Shown: positions 1 through 8,117 of the stretch, one piece after another
Layout of the letters: the number at the start of each line of letters is the position of its first letter
Numbering within the stretch: the first letter of the stretch is position 1
Source of the DNA: Deltaproteobacteria bacterium
Lineage (GTDB): Bacteria; Myxococcota_A; UBA9160; UBA6930
DNA length: 45,395 bases
Reading direction: 5' to 3'
NCBI GenBank assembly: GCA_029261815.1
Contig: JAJDAQ010000122.1
Coordinates: forward strand, 1-45,395
The notes under the pieces: generated by a model
What the model was told of the DNA's origin: nothing
Databases searched by the model: none
What the model saw: the letters and a program-made list of their open reading frames with translations, nothing else
Made by a program: the position numbers and the translations under genes

Positions 1-410
1 TGAACAACGCGCTCGCGAAGCAGGAGGCTCGGCGCCAGGGAGCGGATGAGGCGCTACTTCTCAACAGCGTCGGCAACATCGCCGAAGCCAGCGTCGCGAA
101 TATCTTCCTGGTTCGAGAAGGCGTGTTGCTGACTCCTCCGCCCATCGACGGCGCACTGGAGGGCATCACGCGGCGCACGGTGCTCGAACTGGCATTGGCG
201 GCCAGCATTCCGACCGAAGAGCGCAGCCTGGGCCGCTTCGATCTGTTCGCCGCCAGCGAAGCGTTCCTGACCGGAAGTGGCGCGCGCATCGTTGCGGTGC
301 GTTCCCTGGACGGTGAGATCATCGGAAAGGGAGAGCCCGGGCCGGTGATGGTGCAGCTCGATCAGGCGTTCACGGAATTGGTCCGGTCGAGCGGGACGCC
401 GATCGACTAG
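1..410 (+). CDS. PLP aminotransferase class IV (C-terminal part; aminodeoxychorismate lyase or branched-chain type)
   Basis: The reading frame is open from base 3 and ends at a TAG at 408-410, so the N-terminal part lies left of the window. The visible 135 residues match the C-terminal half of fold-type IV PLP enzymes: an NNALAKQEA segment, then LLLNSVGNIAEASVANIF, then LTPP and LEGITRRTVLELA. The EAS..NIF and GITR blocks are the usual cofactor phosphate-binding and substrate-side signatures of this family. The catalytic lysine is upstream and not visible. The family includes 4-amino-4-deoxychorismate lyase (folate pathway), branched-chain aminotransferase and D-amino acid transaminase; this fragment cannot separate them. 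The next gene starts 56 bases downstream behind its own -10-like element. Confidence 0.8.
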   Translation, partial: NNALAKQEARRQGADEALLLNSVGNIAEASVANIFLVREGVLLTPPPIDGALEGITRRTVLELALAASIPTEERSLGRFDLFAASEAFLTGSGARIVAVRSLDGEIIGKGEPGPVMVQLDQAFTELVRSSGTPID

Positions 411-454
411 ATCAGCGCCAAAGGGCTTCAATCGACTCTCCCGCACTCGACCGA

Positions 455-460
455 TAGAAT
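455..460 (+). promoter_or_regulatory. -10 element TAGAAT placed for a leaderless start
   Basis: TAGAAT lies exactly 6 bases before the ATG at 467, with spacer gcagcg and no Shine-Dalgarno site. Transcription from this hexamer would begin at or next to the start codon. It is one of about ten examples of the same arrangement in the window. Confidence 0.55.
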
Positions 461-466
461 GCAGCG

Positions 467-1288
467 ATGACGACTGAACGGCTCCACTTCGACGACCTGG
501 CGCCTCATCTGCTCCTGAAGAACGGGAACTTCCTGTACAAGGTGCCGTTCCGGGACGGATTCGCCGTGCTCAAGGTCTACTACGGCAGCCGAGGCACGTT
601 CGGGCGCTTGAAGAAGAGCCTCGCCAACTACATGGCCGGGCAGACGACGTACATGCCCAAGACCCGCTGCCGCGTGGAGCGGGAAACGCTGAACCTGTGG
701 CGCAGCCACGGATTCCGCACCTTCGATGTCCTCGATGTCGAGGTCGATGCGCCGACGTGTGTGCCCGGCGGGTACCTGATGCTCGAGTACGTGTCCGCTC
801 CCCTGCTCGTCAACATCATGAAGGATGAGACGCGAAGCGCAGACGAGCGGATGGCACTTTGGCGCCGCTTCCTGCCGGAATGGGGTCGCCGTCACGAACT
901 CGCCATCGAGCTGCGCGAGCCGCGTCTCGTACACGAGAACGGCGACTGCAAGCACGTGATGGTGATGGAGGACGAACTCCTGTGGTTCGACCTGGAGATG
1001 GTCTACCGCCACGCCAACAAGGTCGAGTTGCATGTTGCGCACGAGATCGCCCAGTTCCTGTGGCAGCTGTTGAAGAAGCTGACGCCCGAGATGCAGGAGC
1101 GGGTTCTCGAAGAAACCGTCAAGCACTACCCGTCGAAGGCGCGCCTGCAGAGTGCGTACGATTTCTTCTATCGCCATCCGAACCCGGCGATGCGCTTCGG
1201 ACGTGCACTCGAACGAAAGTACCGGGCGAAAGCGCAGAAGCCGACGAGCAAGTACCACGTGGTGAAGCGCCTGGCGGAGCGTTTGTAG
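467..1288 (+). CDS. Lipopolysaccharide-kinase-like (WaaP/Kdo-kinase fold) protein, first of a tandem pair
   Basis: This is a 273-residue soluble protein with the hallmarks of a small-molecule or LPS kinase fold. K36 sits in FAVLKVYYG (VAIK-like lysine), and E71/E73 lie in a RVERETLNLW helix. A catalytic-loop-like HENGDCKHVMV (H156, D160, K162, H163) is followed by LLWFDLEM, where D175-L-E takes the place of DFG. WaaP-type heptose kinases have a comparable HRD..HF loop and a DLH motif, which is the basis for the family call. No membrane segment or signal peptide is visible. The gene begins 6 bases after a -10-like hexamer and is followed after 6 bases by a paralogue with which it shares the whole architecture. 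Substrate unknown; a lipid or sugar phosphoryl acceptor is an inference. Confidence 0.65.
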   Translation: MTTERLHFDDLAPHLLLKNGNFLYKVPFRDGFAVLKVYYGSRGTFGRLKKSLANYMAGQTTYMPKTRCRVERETLNLWRSHGFRTFDVLDVEVDAPTCVPGGYLMLEYVSAPLLVNIMKDETRSADERMALWRRFLPEWGRRHELAIELREPRLVHENGDCKHVMVMEDELLWFDLEMVYRHANKVELHVAHEIAQFLWQLLKKLTPEMQERVLEETVKHYPSKARLQSAYDFFYRHPNPAMRFGRALERKYRAKAQKPTSKYHVVKRLAERL

Positions 1289-1294
1289 GCCGGA

Positions 1295-2179
1295 ATGATT
1301 CGCGTCGAGAATCCGGCGATCGAAATCGCCGCAGCGTGCCGCCAAGCCTCTCGCGGGAACTTGATGTTCCGCGTGACGACCGAAAGCGAAGACCTCGTCC
1401 TCAAGCTCTACCGCGGCCGTCGCACCTGGTTCGAAGACGCCACCATCAATCCATTGACGGCGTGGGCCGAGCAGAAGCGCGGCACCGGGCCGGGCGCGCG
1501 TTACAAGACAGAGAGCCAGTGCCTGGCACTCTGGGCGAAGAACGGCTTCGACGTCTTCCGCACCTTCGACCGCCCGATGCCACCGGGGGTGCGGGCGCGT
1601 GGAATCTGGATGGAGTTCCTGGAGGGCCACACGCTCGTCGACCGGCTTCGCGACGAAACCGTCGGGTGGCCGGAAAAACGCGCACAGATCCAGCGGCTCG
1701 CATCCGAACTCGGTCGCCGTCACATCGCGGCCCTGGAACAGGACGAGATCTTGTTGGTGCAATCGCACCCAAGCGGAAAGCACGCGTTCCTCTCCGGGGA
1801 GCGGATGGTGTTCTTCGATCTCGAAGGAGGCTTCCGCTCCGGTTTTCCGGTCGGGGAGGGGTTGACCCAGGAGATCGCTGGATATCTGCGGTCAATTCTC
1901 AAGCCGGTCCCCGAACATCAGGACGATGCTCTCCAGGCCTTCATCGGGGGATACCCTTCGCGTCGGCTGCTCGGGGATCTGGCCGCATGGGGCATTCGTG
2001 GCCGCGCGCCCTACCGCATCTTCAAGCGCTTCCAGGATGAGCGGAGACGCGCGACGTACTCGAAGACCAGCGTCCTGCGTTTGCTCGAAGCGCAGTTGTT
2101 GCGAGACGGCGAGGGCGACATCCGTCGCCCGCCGGAGCCGACGCGCAGCCCGCCCGACCGAGGATCGCTCTCCGGCTGA
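1295..2179 (+). CDS. Paralogue of the upstream kinase-like protein, probable pseudokinase
   Basis: A 294-residue protein co-linear with the preceding gene over about 250 residues: LVLKLYRG (K37), TESQCLALW (E73), GIWMEFLEGH, RLASELGRRH and FFDLEGGF (D175-L-E) fall at almost identical positions. The catalytic-loop equivalent reads VQSHPSGKHAFLS. The Asp of its partner (D160) is Ser here and the first His is Gln, so phosphotransfer activity is doubtful, whereas the putative nucleotide lysine and the DLE aspartate are kept. The last roughly 20 residues are Pro/Arg-rich and look disordered. Six bases separate it from the upstream gene, so the two are almost certainly co-transcribed and may form a pair. 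Function unknown. Confidence 0.6.
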   Translation: MIRVENPAIEIAAACRQASRGNLMFRVTTESEDLVLKLYRGRRTWFEDATINPLTAWAEQKRGTGPGARYKTESQCLALWAKNGFDVFRTFDRPMPPGVRARGIWMEFLEGHTLVDRLRDETVGWPEKRAQIQRLASELGRRHIAALEQDEILLVQSHPSGKHAFLSGERMVFFDLEGGFRSGFPVGEGLTQEIAGYLRSILKPVPEHQDDALQAFIGGYPSRRLLGDLAAWGIRGRAPYRIFKRFQDERRRATYSKTSVLRLLEAQLLRDGEGDIRRPPEPTRSPPDRGSLSG

Positions 2180-2225
2180 TGTCGTGTCGCTTTACAGCCT
2201 CGATCGAATCGGGGACGTTCCGGCA

Positions 2226-3935
2226 ATGAAGTGGACCCAGGCCTTCATTCCCACCCTGCGCGATGACCCGGCCGATGCCGAGGCCGTGAGCCACAAATTG
2301 CTGGTTCGCGCCGGCTTCGCTCGCCAGCTCGTGTCTGGGATCTACTCGCTCCTGCCGCTCGGCTTCCGTGTCGCGCGCAAGGTCGAGGGGATCGTGCGCG
2401 ACGAACTCGAGAAGATCGGGGCGCAGGAATTCCAGCTTCCGTGCATGCATCCGACGGAGATCTGGGAGCAGACGGGCCGCGGCGAGATTCCAGAGAGCTT
2501 CCGGCTGAAGGATCGTCATGGCGCCGACCTCGTCCTTGGGCTGACGCACGAAGAGATCTTCACGCACTTGTCCCGGGAGCTGCGGAGCTACAAGGAACTG
2601 CCGCAGACGTGGTTCCAGTTCCAGACGAAGTTTCGCGACGAAGAGCGACCGAAGTCGGGGCTGCTGCGCGTACGCGAGTTCGTGATGAAGGACTCCTACT
2701 CGTTCGACTACACGCTGGAAGGCCTGGACCACCAGTTCCAACAGCACTTCGAGGCCTACCGCCGAATTTTCGAGCGCTGCGGACTCGACACGGTTGCGGT
2801 CGAAGCTTCGTCCGGCGCGATGGGCGGCAGTGAATCGATCGAGTTCATGGTGCAGACCGAGTCCGGCGAAGACTGGGTCGTGACCTGCGAGCTGTGTGGC
2901 TATGCGGCCAACATCGAGAAGGCGACCTCGACGCTCGCTCCGGCCGAGGACGCGCCGGGGATGGACGCTCCCGAAAAGTTCCCGACGCCCGGCGTCGTCA
3001 CGATCCAGGCGCTGGTCGACTTCGAGGGAGGTGCGCCGGCGGACGGCCAGATCAAGACCCTGGTCTACGTCGTCGATGGCTCGCCGTTGTTGGCGCTCCT
3101 GCGAGGTGACCACGACCTGGTCGAGCAGAAGCTCATCGACGCGACCGGTGCGAGCGATCTCCGGCCGGCCGGTGAAAGCGAGATCCAGACGCTGCTGGGG
3201 GCTCGCCCTGGGAGCCTGGGCGCCGTCGGCCTGTCCGACGAGATTCGTGTCCTGGCCGACCCCGCGATCCAGGGCCGGACCGGCATGGTCACGGGCGCCA
3301 ACGAAGACGGCTTCCACTTCCGGGGCGTGGATGTCGCACGGGACGTGTCCGTCACGGAATGGGTCGACCTCCGCGAGGTCAAGGACGGTGAATCGTGTCC
3401 CGCGTGCGAGAACAAGCTCACGCTCCAGAAGACCGTCGAAGTCGCCCACATCTTCAAGCTCGGTACGAAATACTCCGAGGCGCTTGGCGCCAAGGTGCTC
3501 GACGAGAACGGCAAGAACGTTCCGCTGATCATGGGTTCGTACGGGATCGGCATCGGTCGCGCCGTCGCTGCCATCGTCGAGCGGCATAACGACGAAAACG
3601 GGATCATCTGGCCCGTGAACGTGGCGCCGTTCGAGGTTGTCGTCACGGTCGTCAAGCCGAAGGAGGTCGCGTGCCATGAAGCGGGCGAGCGCATCTACGA
3701 AACCCTGCTGGGCGCCGGCATCGACGTACTGCTCGATGATCGCGACGTGGGGCCGGGCGTGAAGTTCAAGGACGCAGAGCTCGTCGGGATCCCGTACCGC
3801 ATTACGGTCGGCCCGAAGGGTCTCGCCGACGGCACGGTCGAGGTCTTCCGACGCCAGGGCGCCAGGAAGCGAGACCTTCCCGTGGATCGGGCCGCGGAAG
3901 CGGTGACCGAGAATGTGCTCGAGGACCGGCGCTAG
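2226..3935 (+). CDS. proS: Prolyl-tRNA synthetase (bacterial type with insertion domain)
   Basis: A class II aminoacyl-tRNA synthetase that charges tRNA-Pro. At 569 residues it has the usual length for the bacterial long form. An MHPTEIWEQTGR block lies at about 74-85. Motif 2 spans about 137-160 (FRDEERPKSGLLRVREF.MKDSYSF). A Cys pair CELC (221-224) and a second pair CPAC (391-394) bracket the insertion (editing) domain, which removes mischarged Ala. Motif 3 is GSYGIGIGR at about 437-445, followed by the anticodon-binding domain (VVVTVVKP, DVLLDDRDVGPGVKFKDAELVGIP). I chose the ATG at 2226 because it gives the standard N-terminus MKWTQAFIPTLRDDP; the frame is open further upstream but overlaps the preceding gene. 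No clear Shine-Dalgarno site. Confidence 0.97.
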   Translation: MKWTQAFIPTLRDDPADAEAVSHKLLVRAGFARQLVSGIYSLLPLGFRVARKVEGIVRDELEKIGAQEFQLPCMHPTEIWEQTGRGEIPESFRLKDRHGADLVLGLTHEEIFTHLSRELRSYKELPQTWFQFQTKFRDEERPKSGLLRVREFVMKDSYSFDYTLEGLDHQFQQHFEAYRRIFERCGLDTVAVEASSGAMGGSESIEFMVQTESGEDWVVTCELCGYAANIEKATSTLAPAEDAPGMDAPEKFPTPGVVTIQALVDFEGGAPADGQIKTLVYVVDGSPLLALLRGDHDLVEQKLIDATGASDLRPAGESEIQTLLGARPGSLGAVGLSDEIRVLADPAIQGRTGMVTGANEDGFHFRGVDVARDVSVTEWVDLREVKDGESCPACENKLTLQKTVEVAHIFKLGTKYSEALGAKVLDENGKNVPLIMGSYGIGIGRAVAAIVERHNDENGIIWPVNVAPFEVVVTVVKPKEVACHEAGERIYETLLGAGIDVLLDDRDVGPGVKFKDAELVGIPYRITVGPKGLADGTVEVFRRQGARKRDLPVDRAAEAVTENVLEDRR

Positions 3936-3938
3936 ACT
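3933..3938 (+). promoter_or_regulatory. -10 element TAGACT overlapping the proS stop codon
   Basis: TAGACT begins with the TAG stop of proS and ends 6 bases before the ATG at 3945 (spacer cgtggc). Its position fits a leaderless promoter for the exonuclease gene inside an otherwise operon-like pair. Confidence 0.45.
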
Positions 3939-3944
3939 CGTGGC

Positions 3945-4847
3945 ATGGCCAAGAACACGAAGAAGCCTCTCGTCCACCTCTTCGATTCCCACGTCTACAT
4001 CTTTCGCGCCTGGGTGACGCTGCCGGACATGCCGGCGCCCGATGGCCGACCAACCGGGGCCGCGTACGGGTTTGCCAACACGCTGCTGCGTTACCTGGCT
4101 GACGAGGACCCGGACCACGCGGCGTGCTGCTTCGACTATGCGATGACGAGCTTCCGCAACGAGGTGTTTCCGCCGTACAAGTCATCTCGTGGCGAAGAAG
4201 CGCCGCCCGACCTCGTGCCCCAGTTCGACATGGCCAAGGACGCTGCCTGGGGGATCGGGCTCGGTGCGTTCGAGCAGTCGAACTATGAAGCGGACGATGT
4301 CATTGGGACCATGGTCGATCAGCTCGTCGACCAGGGGGCCCGGGTCCGCGTCATAAGCGCGGACAAGGACCTGGCGCAGCTCGTGACCGAGGATGGGTCG
4401 GTCACGCTCTACGACTTGCAGCGCGATACCCACATGGACGCCGACGGCGTGCGGGAGAAATTCGGTGTCGACCCGGCACAGATTCCCGATTACCTGGCGC
4501 TCGTCGGCGACAAGGTCGACGACCTGCCCGGGGTGCCCGGCTACGGCAAGAAGAGTGCGGCCATCGCCCTGAATGCGTTCGGTCGGCTCGAGGACATTCC
4601 CGATGATCCGGCCGGCTGGAACGGCGTCGAAGTCCGCGGCGCCAAGCGCCTGGCCACGAATATGGCGGCCCATCGCGAGCAGGCGCTCCAGATCCGCGAG
4701 CTGGCCACCGTCGTCCGTGAGGTCCCGGGGATCGAGGCGCCGCTCGACGCGGTGGCATGGCAGGGAGCCGATCGCGAACGGTTCCCGGACTTGTGCGAAG
4801 CGCTCGGGTGGGGCCGCATCGCCACGCGTGCTCATCGCTGGGCCTGA
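3945..4847 (+). CDS. 5'-3' exonuclease / flap endonuclease (Pol I N-terminal-like, stand-alone)
   Basis: This 300-residue protein corresponds to the 5' nuclease domain of DNA polymerase I without the polymerase. It shows the metal-binding acidic residues of the FEN superfamily: HLFDSH (D14), CCFDYAMTSFRNEVFPPYKSSR, NYEADDVIGTM, VISADKDLAQLV, and a helix-hairpin-helix with LVGDKVDDLPGVPGYGKKSA. It should remove RNA primers or flaps during replication and repair in the cytoplasm. Stand-alone members include Xni (ExoIX) and phage-type enzymes; the full set of acidic residues here argues for an active nuclease. It starts 9 bases after proS, behind its own -10-like hexamer. Confidence 0.9.
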   Translation: MAKNTKKPLVHLFDSHVYIFRAWVTLPDMPAPDGRPTGAAYGFANTLLRYLADEDPDHAACCFDYAMTSFRNEVFPPYKSSRGEEAPPDLVPQFDMAKDAAWGIGLGAFEQSNYEADDVIGTMVDQLVDQGARVRVISADKDLAQLVTEDGSVTLYDLQRDTHMDADGVREKFGVDPAQIPDYLALVGDKVDDLPGVPGYGKKSAAIALNAFGRLEDIPDDPAGWNGVEVRGAKRLATNMAAHREQALQIRELATVVREVPGIEAPLDAVAWQGADRERFPDLCEALGWGRIATRAHRWA

Positions 4848-4887
4848 TTCGACGCGCAAAGACCTTCCGACCCGGGGGGAACCCGGA

Positions 4888-4893
4888 TAGAAT
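4888..4893 (+). promoter_or_regulatory. Candidate -10 element TAGAAT upstream of the PuuD-like gene
   Basis: In the 114-base gap after the exonuclease gene, GATAGAAT occurs about 70 bases before the ATG at 4962. That start is preceded by a good Shine-Dalgarno AAGGAG, so this would be a conventional leadered promoter. No convincing -35 was identified. Confidence 0.35.
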
Positions 4894-4961
4894 GGGCCGC
4901 GCGCGCCCGGTTTCGGGAAGGCGCAGTTTTCACCCGAGCGCGGTTTCGCGAAGGAGTCCCA

Positions 4962-5669
4962 ATGGACCTGTTTACCACCGGATACGGCTGGGAGTTCATC
5001 TTCCGGTACATCCACTTTCTCGCCGGCGTCTGTTGGATCGGCGTTCTCTGGTACTTCAACTTCATCCAGACGCCGTTCTTCGCGAGCGACTTGGGCGGCG
5101 AAGCCAAGAGCGCGATGACGCGTGGCCTGGTTCCCAACGCCCTCTGGTGGTTCCGCTGGGGGGCCATGTTCACGTTCCTCTCCGGTTGGACGCTGATCGC
5201 GATGTACATGGGGATGGACGGCATCAAGCTGTCCGACGGCCTCATGACCCGCATCCTCACCGGCGGCGTGATGGGTACGATCATGTGGTACAACGTGTGG
5301 TTCATCATCTGGCCCGCGCAACGCGACTACGCGATCCAAAGCGCGCTTAACGTGGCCGAAGGCAAGGACCCGGTCCCCGGTACCCCCGAAAAGGGTGCGC
5401 TCGCGGGACGCGCGTCGCGGACGAACACGCTGTTCTCGATCCCCATGCTCTTCTTCATGGGCTCGGCGCGACACCTCGACACGTTCAACAACGGCGACAA
5501 CGACGCCGTCTACTGGGCGTTTGCACTGGCCGTCATCCTGCTGGTCGAGCTGAACGCCGTGGTCGGCACCGGCGCCCGTCAGAAGTACCTGAGCTCGGTT
5601 TCGGGAACGATCCACACGGGCCTGCTCGTGCTGGTCGTCCTCTACGTCGGCGGCGTCCTCATCAACTGA
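4962..5669 (+). CDS. PuuD-like (urate oxidase N-terminal family) integral membrane protein
   Basis: A 235-residue polytopic protein with roughly five or six hydrophobic helices. It opens with YGWEFIFRYIHFLAGVCWIGVLWYF and contains RASRTNTLFSIPMLFFMGSARH, which resembles the membrane domain of PuuD, the urate hydroxylase of some proteobacteria. Conserved His residues in the first helix and in GSARH could bind heme or metal. Full PuuD carries a C-terminal cytochrome c domain; that domain is absent here and the protein ends after the last membrane helix. The urate function is therefore uncertain, and 'DUF989-type membrane protein' is a safer reading. Good Shine-Dalgarno AAGGAG before the ATG. 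A strong hairpin follows the gene. Confidence 0.7.
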   Translation: MDLFTTGYGWEFIFRYIHFLAGVCWIGVLWYFNFIQTPFFASDLGGEAKSAMTRGLVPNALWWFRWGAMFTFLSGWTLIAMYMGMDGIKLSDGLMTRILTGGVMGTIMWYNVWFIIWPAQRDYAIQSALNVAEGKDPVPGTPEKGALAGRASRTNTLFSIPMLFFMGSARHLDTFNNGDNDAVYWAFALAVILLVELNAVVGTGARQKYLSSVSGTIHTGLLVLVVLYVGGVLIN

Positions 5670-5689
5670 CGTCACCTGCGGTTCGCATG

Positions 5690-5723
5690 ACGGGGCCGGG
5701 AGGCATGGGCCTCCCGGCCCCGT
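5690..5723 (+). terminator. Strong GC hairpin, probable transcription terminator
   Basis: A perfect 15-base-pair stem (5690-5704 with 5709-5723) closes a 4-base loop. It starts 21 bases after the PuuD-like stop codon. The downstream T-run is weak (ttcgcgtt), so intrinsic termination may be partial. Confidence 0.65.
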
Positions 5724-5748
5724 TCGCGTTCAAGGGGTCTGCTGCTAC

Positions 5749-6363
5749 ATGTCGCGCCAGATCGATGCGGTGCTCCGGCCGGGAGATGCTTCTCCCGATG
5801 TCGTTCCGTCCCGCGACTGCGGTCCGTGCACGCTGTGCTGCACGGTCCTGCGTGTCGACGACCTGAAGAAGCTGGGCGGTGTCGCGTGCGCGCATCTTCG
5901 TGCCGACAGCGCGGGCTGCGGAATCTACCAGGACCGCCCCCGTATCTGTCGGACCTATCGATGCCTCTGGCTTCAGGGCGGTCTCGAGGACGATGATCGG
6001 CCGGACCGGCTCGATGCCGTGCTCGATCTGCTGACGGAAGGCGGGACGACGCGGTTGAGCGTTCGCGAGTCCGTCCCCGGTGCGGCCGACACCAATCCGC
6101 GTCTCCGTGAGGTGATCGCGCAGTTCCGCGCGAGCGTTCCCGTTCGCATCTCGGACGTACGCGACGTGATGAATCCGGATGCGCCGTTCCGGGTACTCCT
6201 GCCCGGCGGCGAAGAGCATCGGCTCGCCGGAGACACGCGCACGCTGTGGCGCGATGGCGTCTGCCAGAGCACGGAGCGACTCCCGCTGCTTGACCGCGTC
6301 GTGCGACGCATCGTCCACGCGATCCGCGCATTCCGCGTGCGCAACTACGGACGCGGCGATTGA
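5749..6363 (+). CDS. YkgJ-type cysteine-cluster (zinc/iron-chelating) protein
   Basis: A 204-residue protein with the characteristic cluster near its N-terminus: DCGPCTLCCTVL, then CAHL, GCGIYQDRP and CRTYRCLWL. This Cys spacing is that of the YkgJ/Fe-S oxidoreductase-like family (PF03692), thought to bind zinc or an iron-sulfur cluster; the biochemical role is unknown. The remaining C-terminal 130 residues show no recognisable domain and end in an Arg-rich segment. Its TGA overlaps the TTG start proposed for the downstream MFS gene (TTGA), which indicates translational coupling. Confidence 0.7.
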   Translation: MSRQIDAVLRPGDASPDVVPSRDCGPCTLCCTVLRVDDLKKLGGVACAHLRADSAGCGIYQDRPRICRTYRCLWLQGGLEDDDRPDRLDAVLDLLTEGGTTRLSVRESVPGAADTNPRLREVIAQFRASVPVRISDVRDVMNPDAPFRVLLPGGEEHRLAGDTRTLWRDGVCQSTERLPLLDRVVRRIVHAIRAFRVRNYGRGD

Positions 6364-8108
6364 GCGCACAACGGGATCGGATGGGGCAAATCGTCCACGC
6401 GGTCGGCGTCGTCTATCTCCTGACGGCGGCGACGGTCAGCGGGATCGACGTGTACGCCATGCAGTTCGTGGCGACCGACCCGGCGCGGTATCAGGCGCTC
6501 GCGGCCTGGGGGCGCGGGTCGGCGATTCCGGTCGCGTTCCTGCTCGGGTTCGCGACTTTCTCGGGCACCTTTGCAGACCTGGCGCGGTGTGCGGACCTCG
6601 ATTCCAAACGCGCGCGCTTCCGGACGGGTGCGATCGCGACCCTACTCGCGTCCGCGTTGGCACTCAGTCTCGATCCGATGGATCCCTCACTGAGCCTCGA
6701 TGAGGTTGTCGCGCTGGCATCCGGCATCCCCTGGTGGAGGTTCGCGCAGTTCGCACTGCTGGCCGCTTTCGCGGTGTGCCATTTCGGCGCGAGCCGCAGT
6801 CCAGTGCCTGAGACTCCACGAGATGTGAACGGGGCCTATGCCTCTCCGTTCGTTCCGCCCTTGTTCGGGTCCACCCCGATGCTGCCCGAGAGGCAATGGC
6901 GCGTACTTGGCCTCATGGTGATCGTGGGCATGTTCGCGGCCTACGACTTCCAGGTGGTGAGTCTCGCGTTGAAGCAGATCCAGGCTGATCTCGGTATTGC
7001 CGAGGGGCAGGTGGGATGGCTCGGTTTCGCGCTGCGCGCGGGAGCGATTCCGGGTGTCGTCTTTGCCTTGCTGGCGGATTCCCTCGGGCGAAAGAAGATC
7101 CTGCTCGTTGCCATCCTGGGCTACACGCTCGCGACCGGGGCCACCGCGTTCGCGCCCAACACCGAGACGTTCGTGGCCTGCCAGATCGTGGCGCGTTCGT
7201 TCGGCGCGGCCGAGGCCGTGATCGCCGGCGTCGTGATTGCCGAGGAGTTCGATGCTGCGCACCGCGGCTGGGCCATCGGTGTCCTTGCCGGACTCTCGAC
7301 GCTAGGCAACGCGCTCGCCTGGGTGTTGTTTGGCATGATCGACGCGGTTCCCCTCGGCTGGCGAGGGCTCTTCCTGGTGGGACTCGGGCCGCTTGCCGTC
7401 GTCGCCCTCCTGCGGAGAAACCTGCCCGAGACGCAGCGGTTCGAGGCACGCGTCGGCGCGGCTCGACCGTCTCTGCGCGCGATCTTCGCGCCACTCGGTG
7501 CACTGTTCCAGATGTATCCGCAGCGACTCCTGGCCGCTGGCGCTGCCGGGTTCCTGGTTGCGTTCTCCGGATCGCTAGCTGGGTTCCTGTTTCCGAAATT
7601 CCTCCAGGACACACACGGTGTCGGGCCCTCCCAGTTGACGTATGCCGTCATTGCCGCTGGAACGATCGGACTTTGTGCCGGGCCCCTGCTAGGGCGATTG
7701 GGAGACCGCATCGGTCGTCGCCGCGTGGTTACGGGATTCCTCATCGTGAACCCACTCACGGTCATGTGGCTCTACAACGCACCGGTGTTCGGCATCGCGA
7801 TCCTTGGCTTCCTGCTCATGATGGTCACCGACGCCGGTTCGGATCTGAACCTCTCTGCCTACAAGAAGGAGATGTTTCCGACGTCGCATCGGGCGACGGC
7901 CGGCGGCGCGTTCACCATCATCGGACTGACGGGCGCAAGCCTGGGGTTGGCAGCCGAGTCGATCCTCTACGGATGGACCGGAAGCCACGCAGAGGCCGTA
8001 TCGTGGATCGCGGCGACTGGGCTCCTGGCGCCATTGATCGTCTGGAAGTGGTTCCCCGAGACGGCGGGGCGTCCCCTGGAAGAGACGGCGCCCGAAGTCG
8101 AACGTTAG
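6360..8108 (+). CDS. MFS transporter with an extra N-terminal four-helix membrane domain
   Basis: A 582-residue protein. Residues ~175-575 are a full 12-helix major facilitator: LLADSLGRKKILLVA is the loop 2-3 motif, and GPLLGRLGDRIGRRRVVTG is its repeat in the second half. The end reads WFPETAGRPLEE, the PETxGxxLEE motif typical of sugar-porter/SHS-type MFS proteins. Residues ~1-145 hold about four additional hydrophobic segments (GQIVHAVGVVYLLTAATVSG; AIPVAFLLGFATFSG; AIATLLASALAL; FAQFALLAAFAVCHFG) that do not belong to the MFS fold. I place the start at TTG 6360, overlapping the previous stop; ATG 6381 is the alternative. Substrate unknown. The fusion is unusual. Confidence 0.8.
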   Translation: MSAQRDRMGQIVHAVGVVYLLTAATVSGIDVYAMQFVATDPARYQALAAWGRGSAIPVAFLLGFATFSGTFADLARCADLDSKRARFRTGAIATLLASALALSLDPMDPSLSLDEVVALASGIPWWRFAQFALLAAFAVCHFGASRSPVPETPRDVNGAYASPFVPPLFGSTPMLPERQWRVLGLMVIVGMFAAYDFQVVSLALKQIQADLGIAEGQVGWLGFALRAGAIPGVVFALLADSLGRKKILLVAILGYTLATGATAFAPNTETFVACQIVARSFGAAEAVIAGVVIAEEFDAAHRGWAIGVLAGLSTLGNALAWVLFGMIDAVPLGWRGLFLVGLGPLAVVALLRRNLPETQRFEARVGAARPSLRAIFAPLGALFQMYPQRLLAAGAAGFLVAFSGSLAGFLFPKFLQDTHGVGPSQLTYAVIAAGTIGLCAGPLLGRLGDRIGRRRVVTGFLIVNPLTVMWLYNAPVFGIAILGFLLMMVTDAGSDLNLSAYKKEMFPTSHRATAGGAFTIIGLTGASLGLAAESILYGWTGSHAEAVSWIAATGLLAPLIVWKWFPETAGRPLEETAPEVER

Positions 8109-8117
8109 GTCCGTGGT

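Noticed and set aside
428..1783. Long minus-strand frame opposite the kinase-like pair
   Set aside because: The plus-strand proteins are paralogous with conserved motifs, which cannot arise by chance, so the minus frame is a shadow.
2022..4118. Very long minus-strand open frame (about 700 codons) opposite proS
   Set aside because: It lies antisense to proS, whose class II motifs are unmistakable, and its translation is low-complexity Arg/Asp/Val-rich with no family match. High GC commonly opens such shadow frames.
4848..4961. Terminator in the gap after the exonuclease gene
   Set aside because: The C/G runs near 4870-4900 do not form a clean stem when checked base by base.
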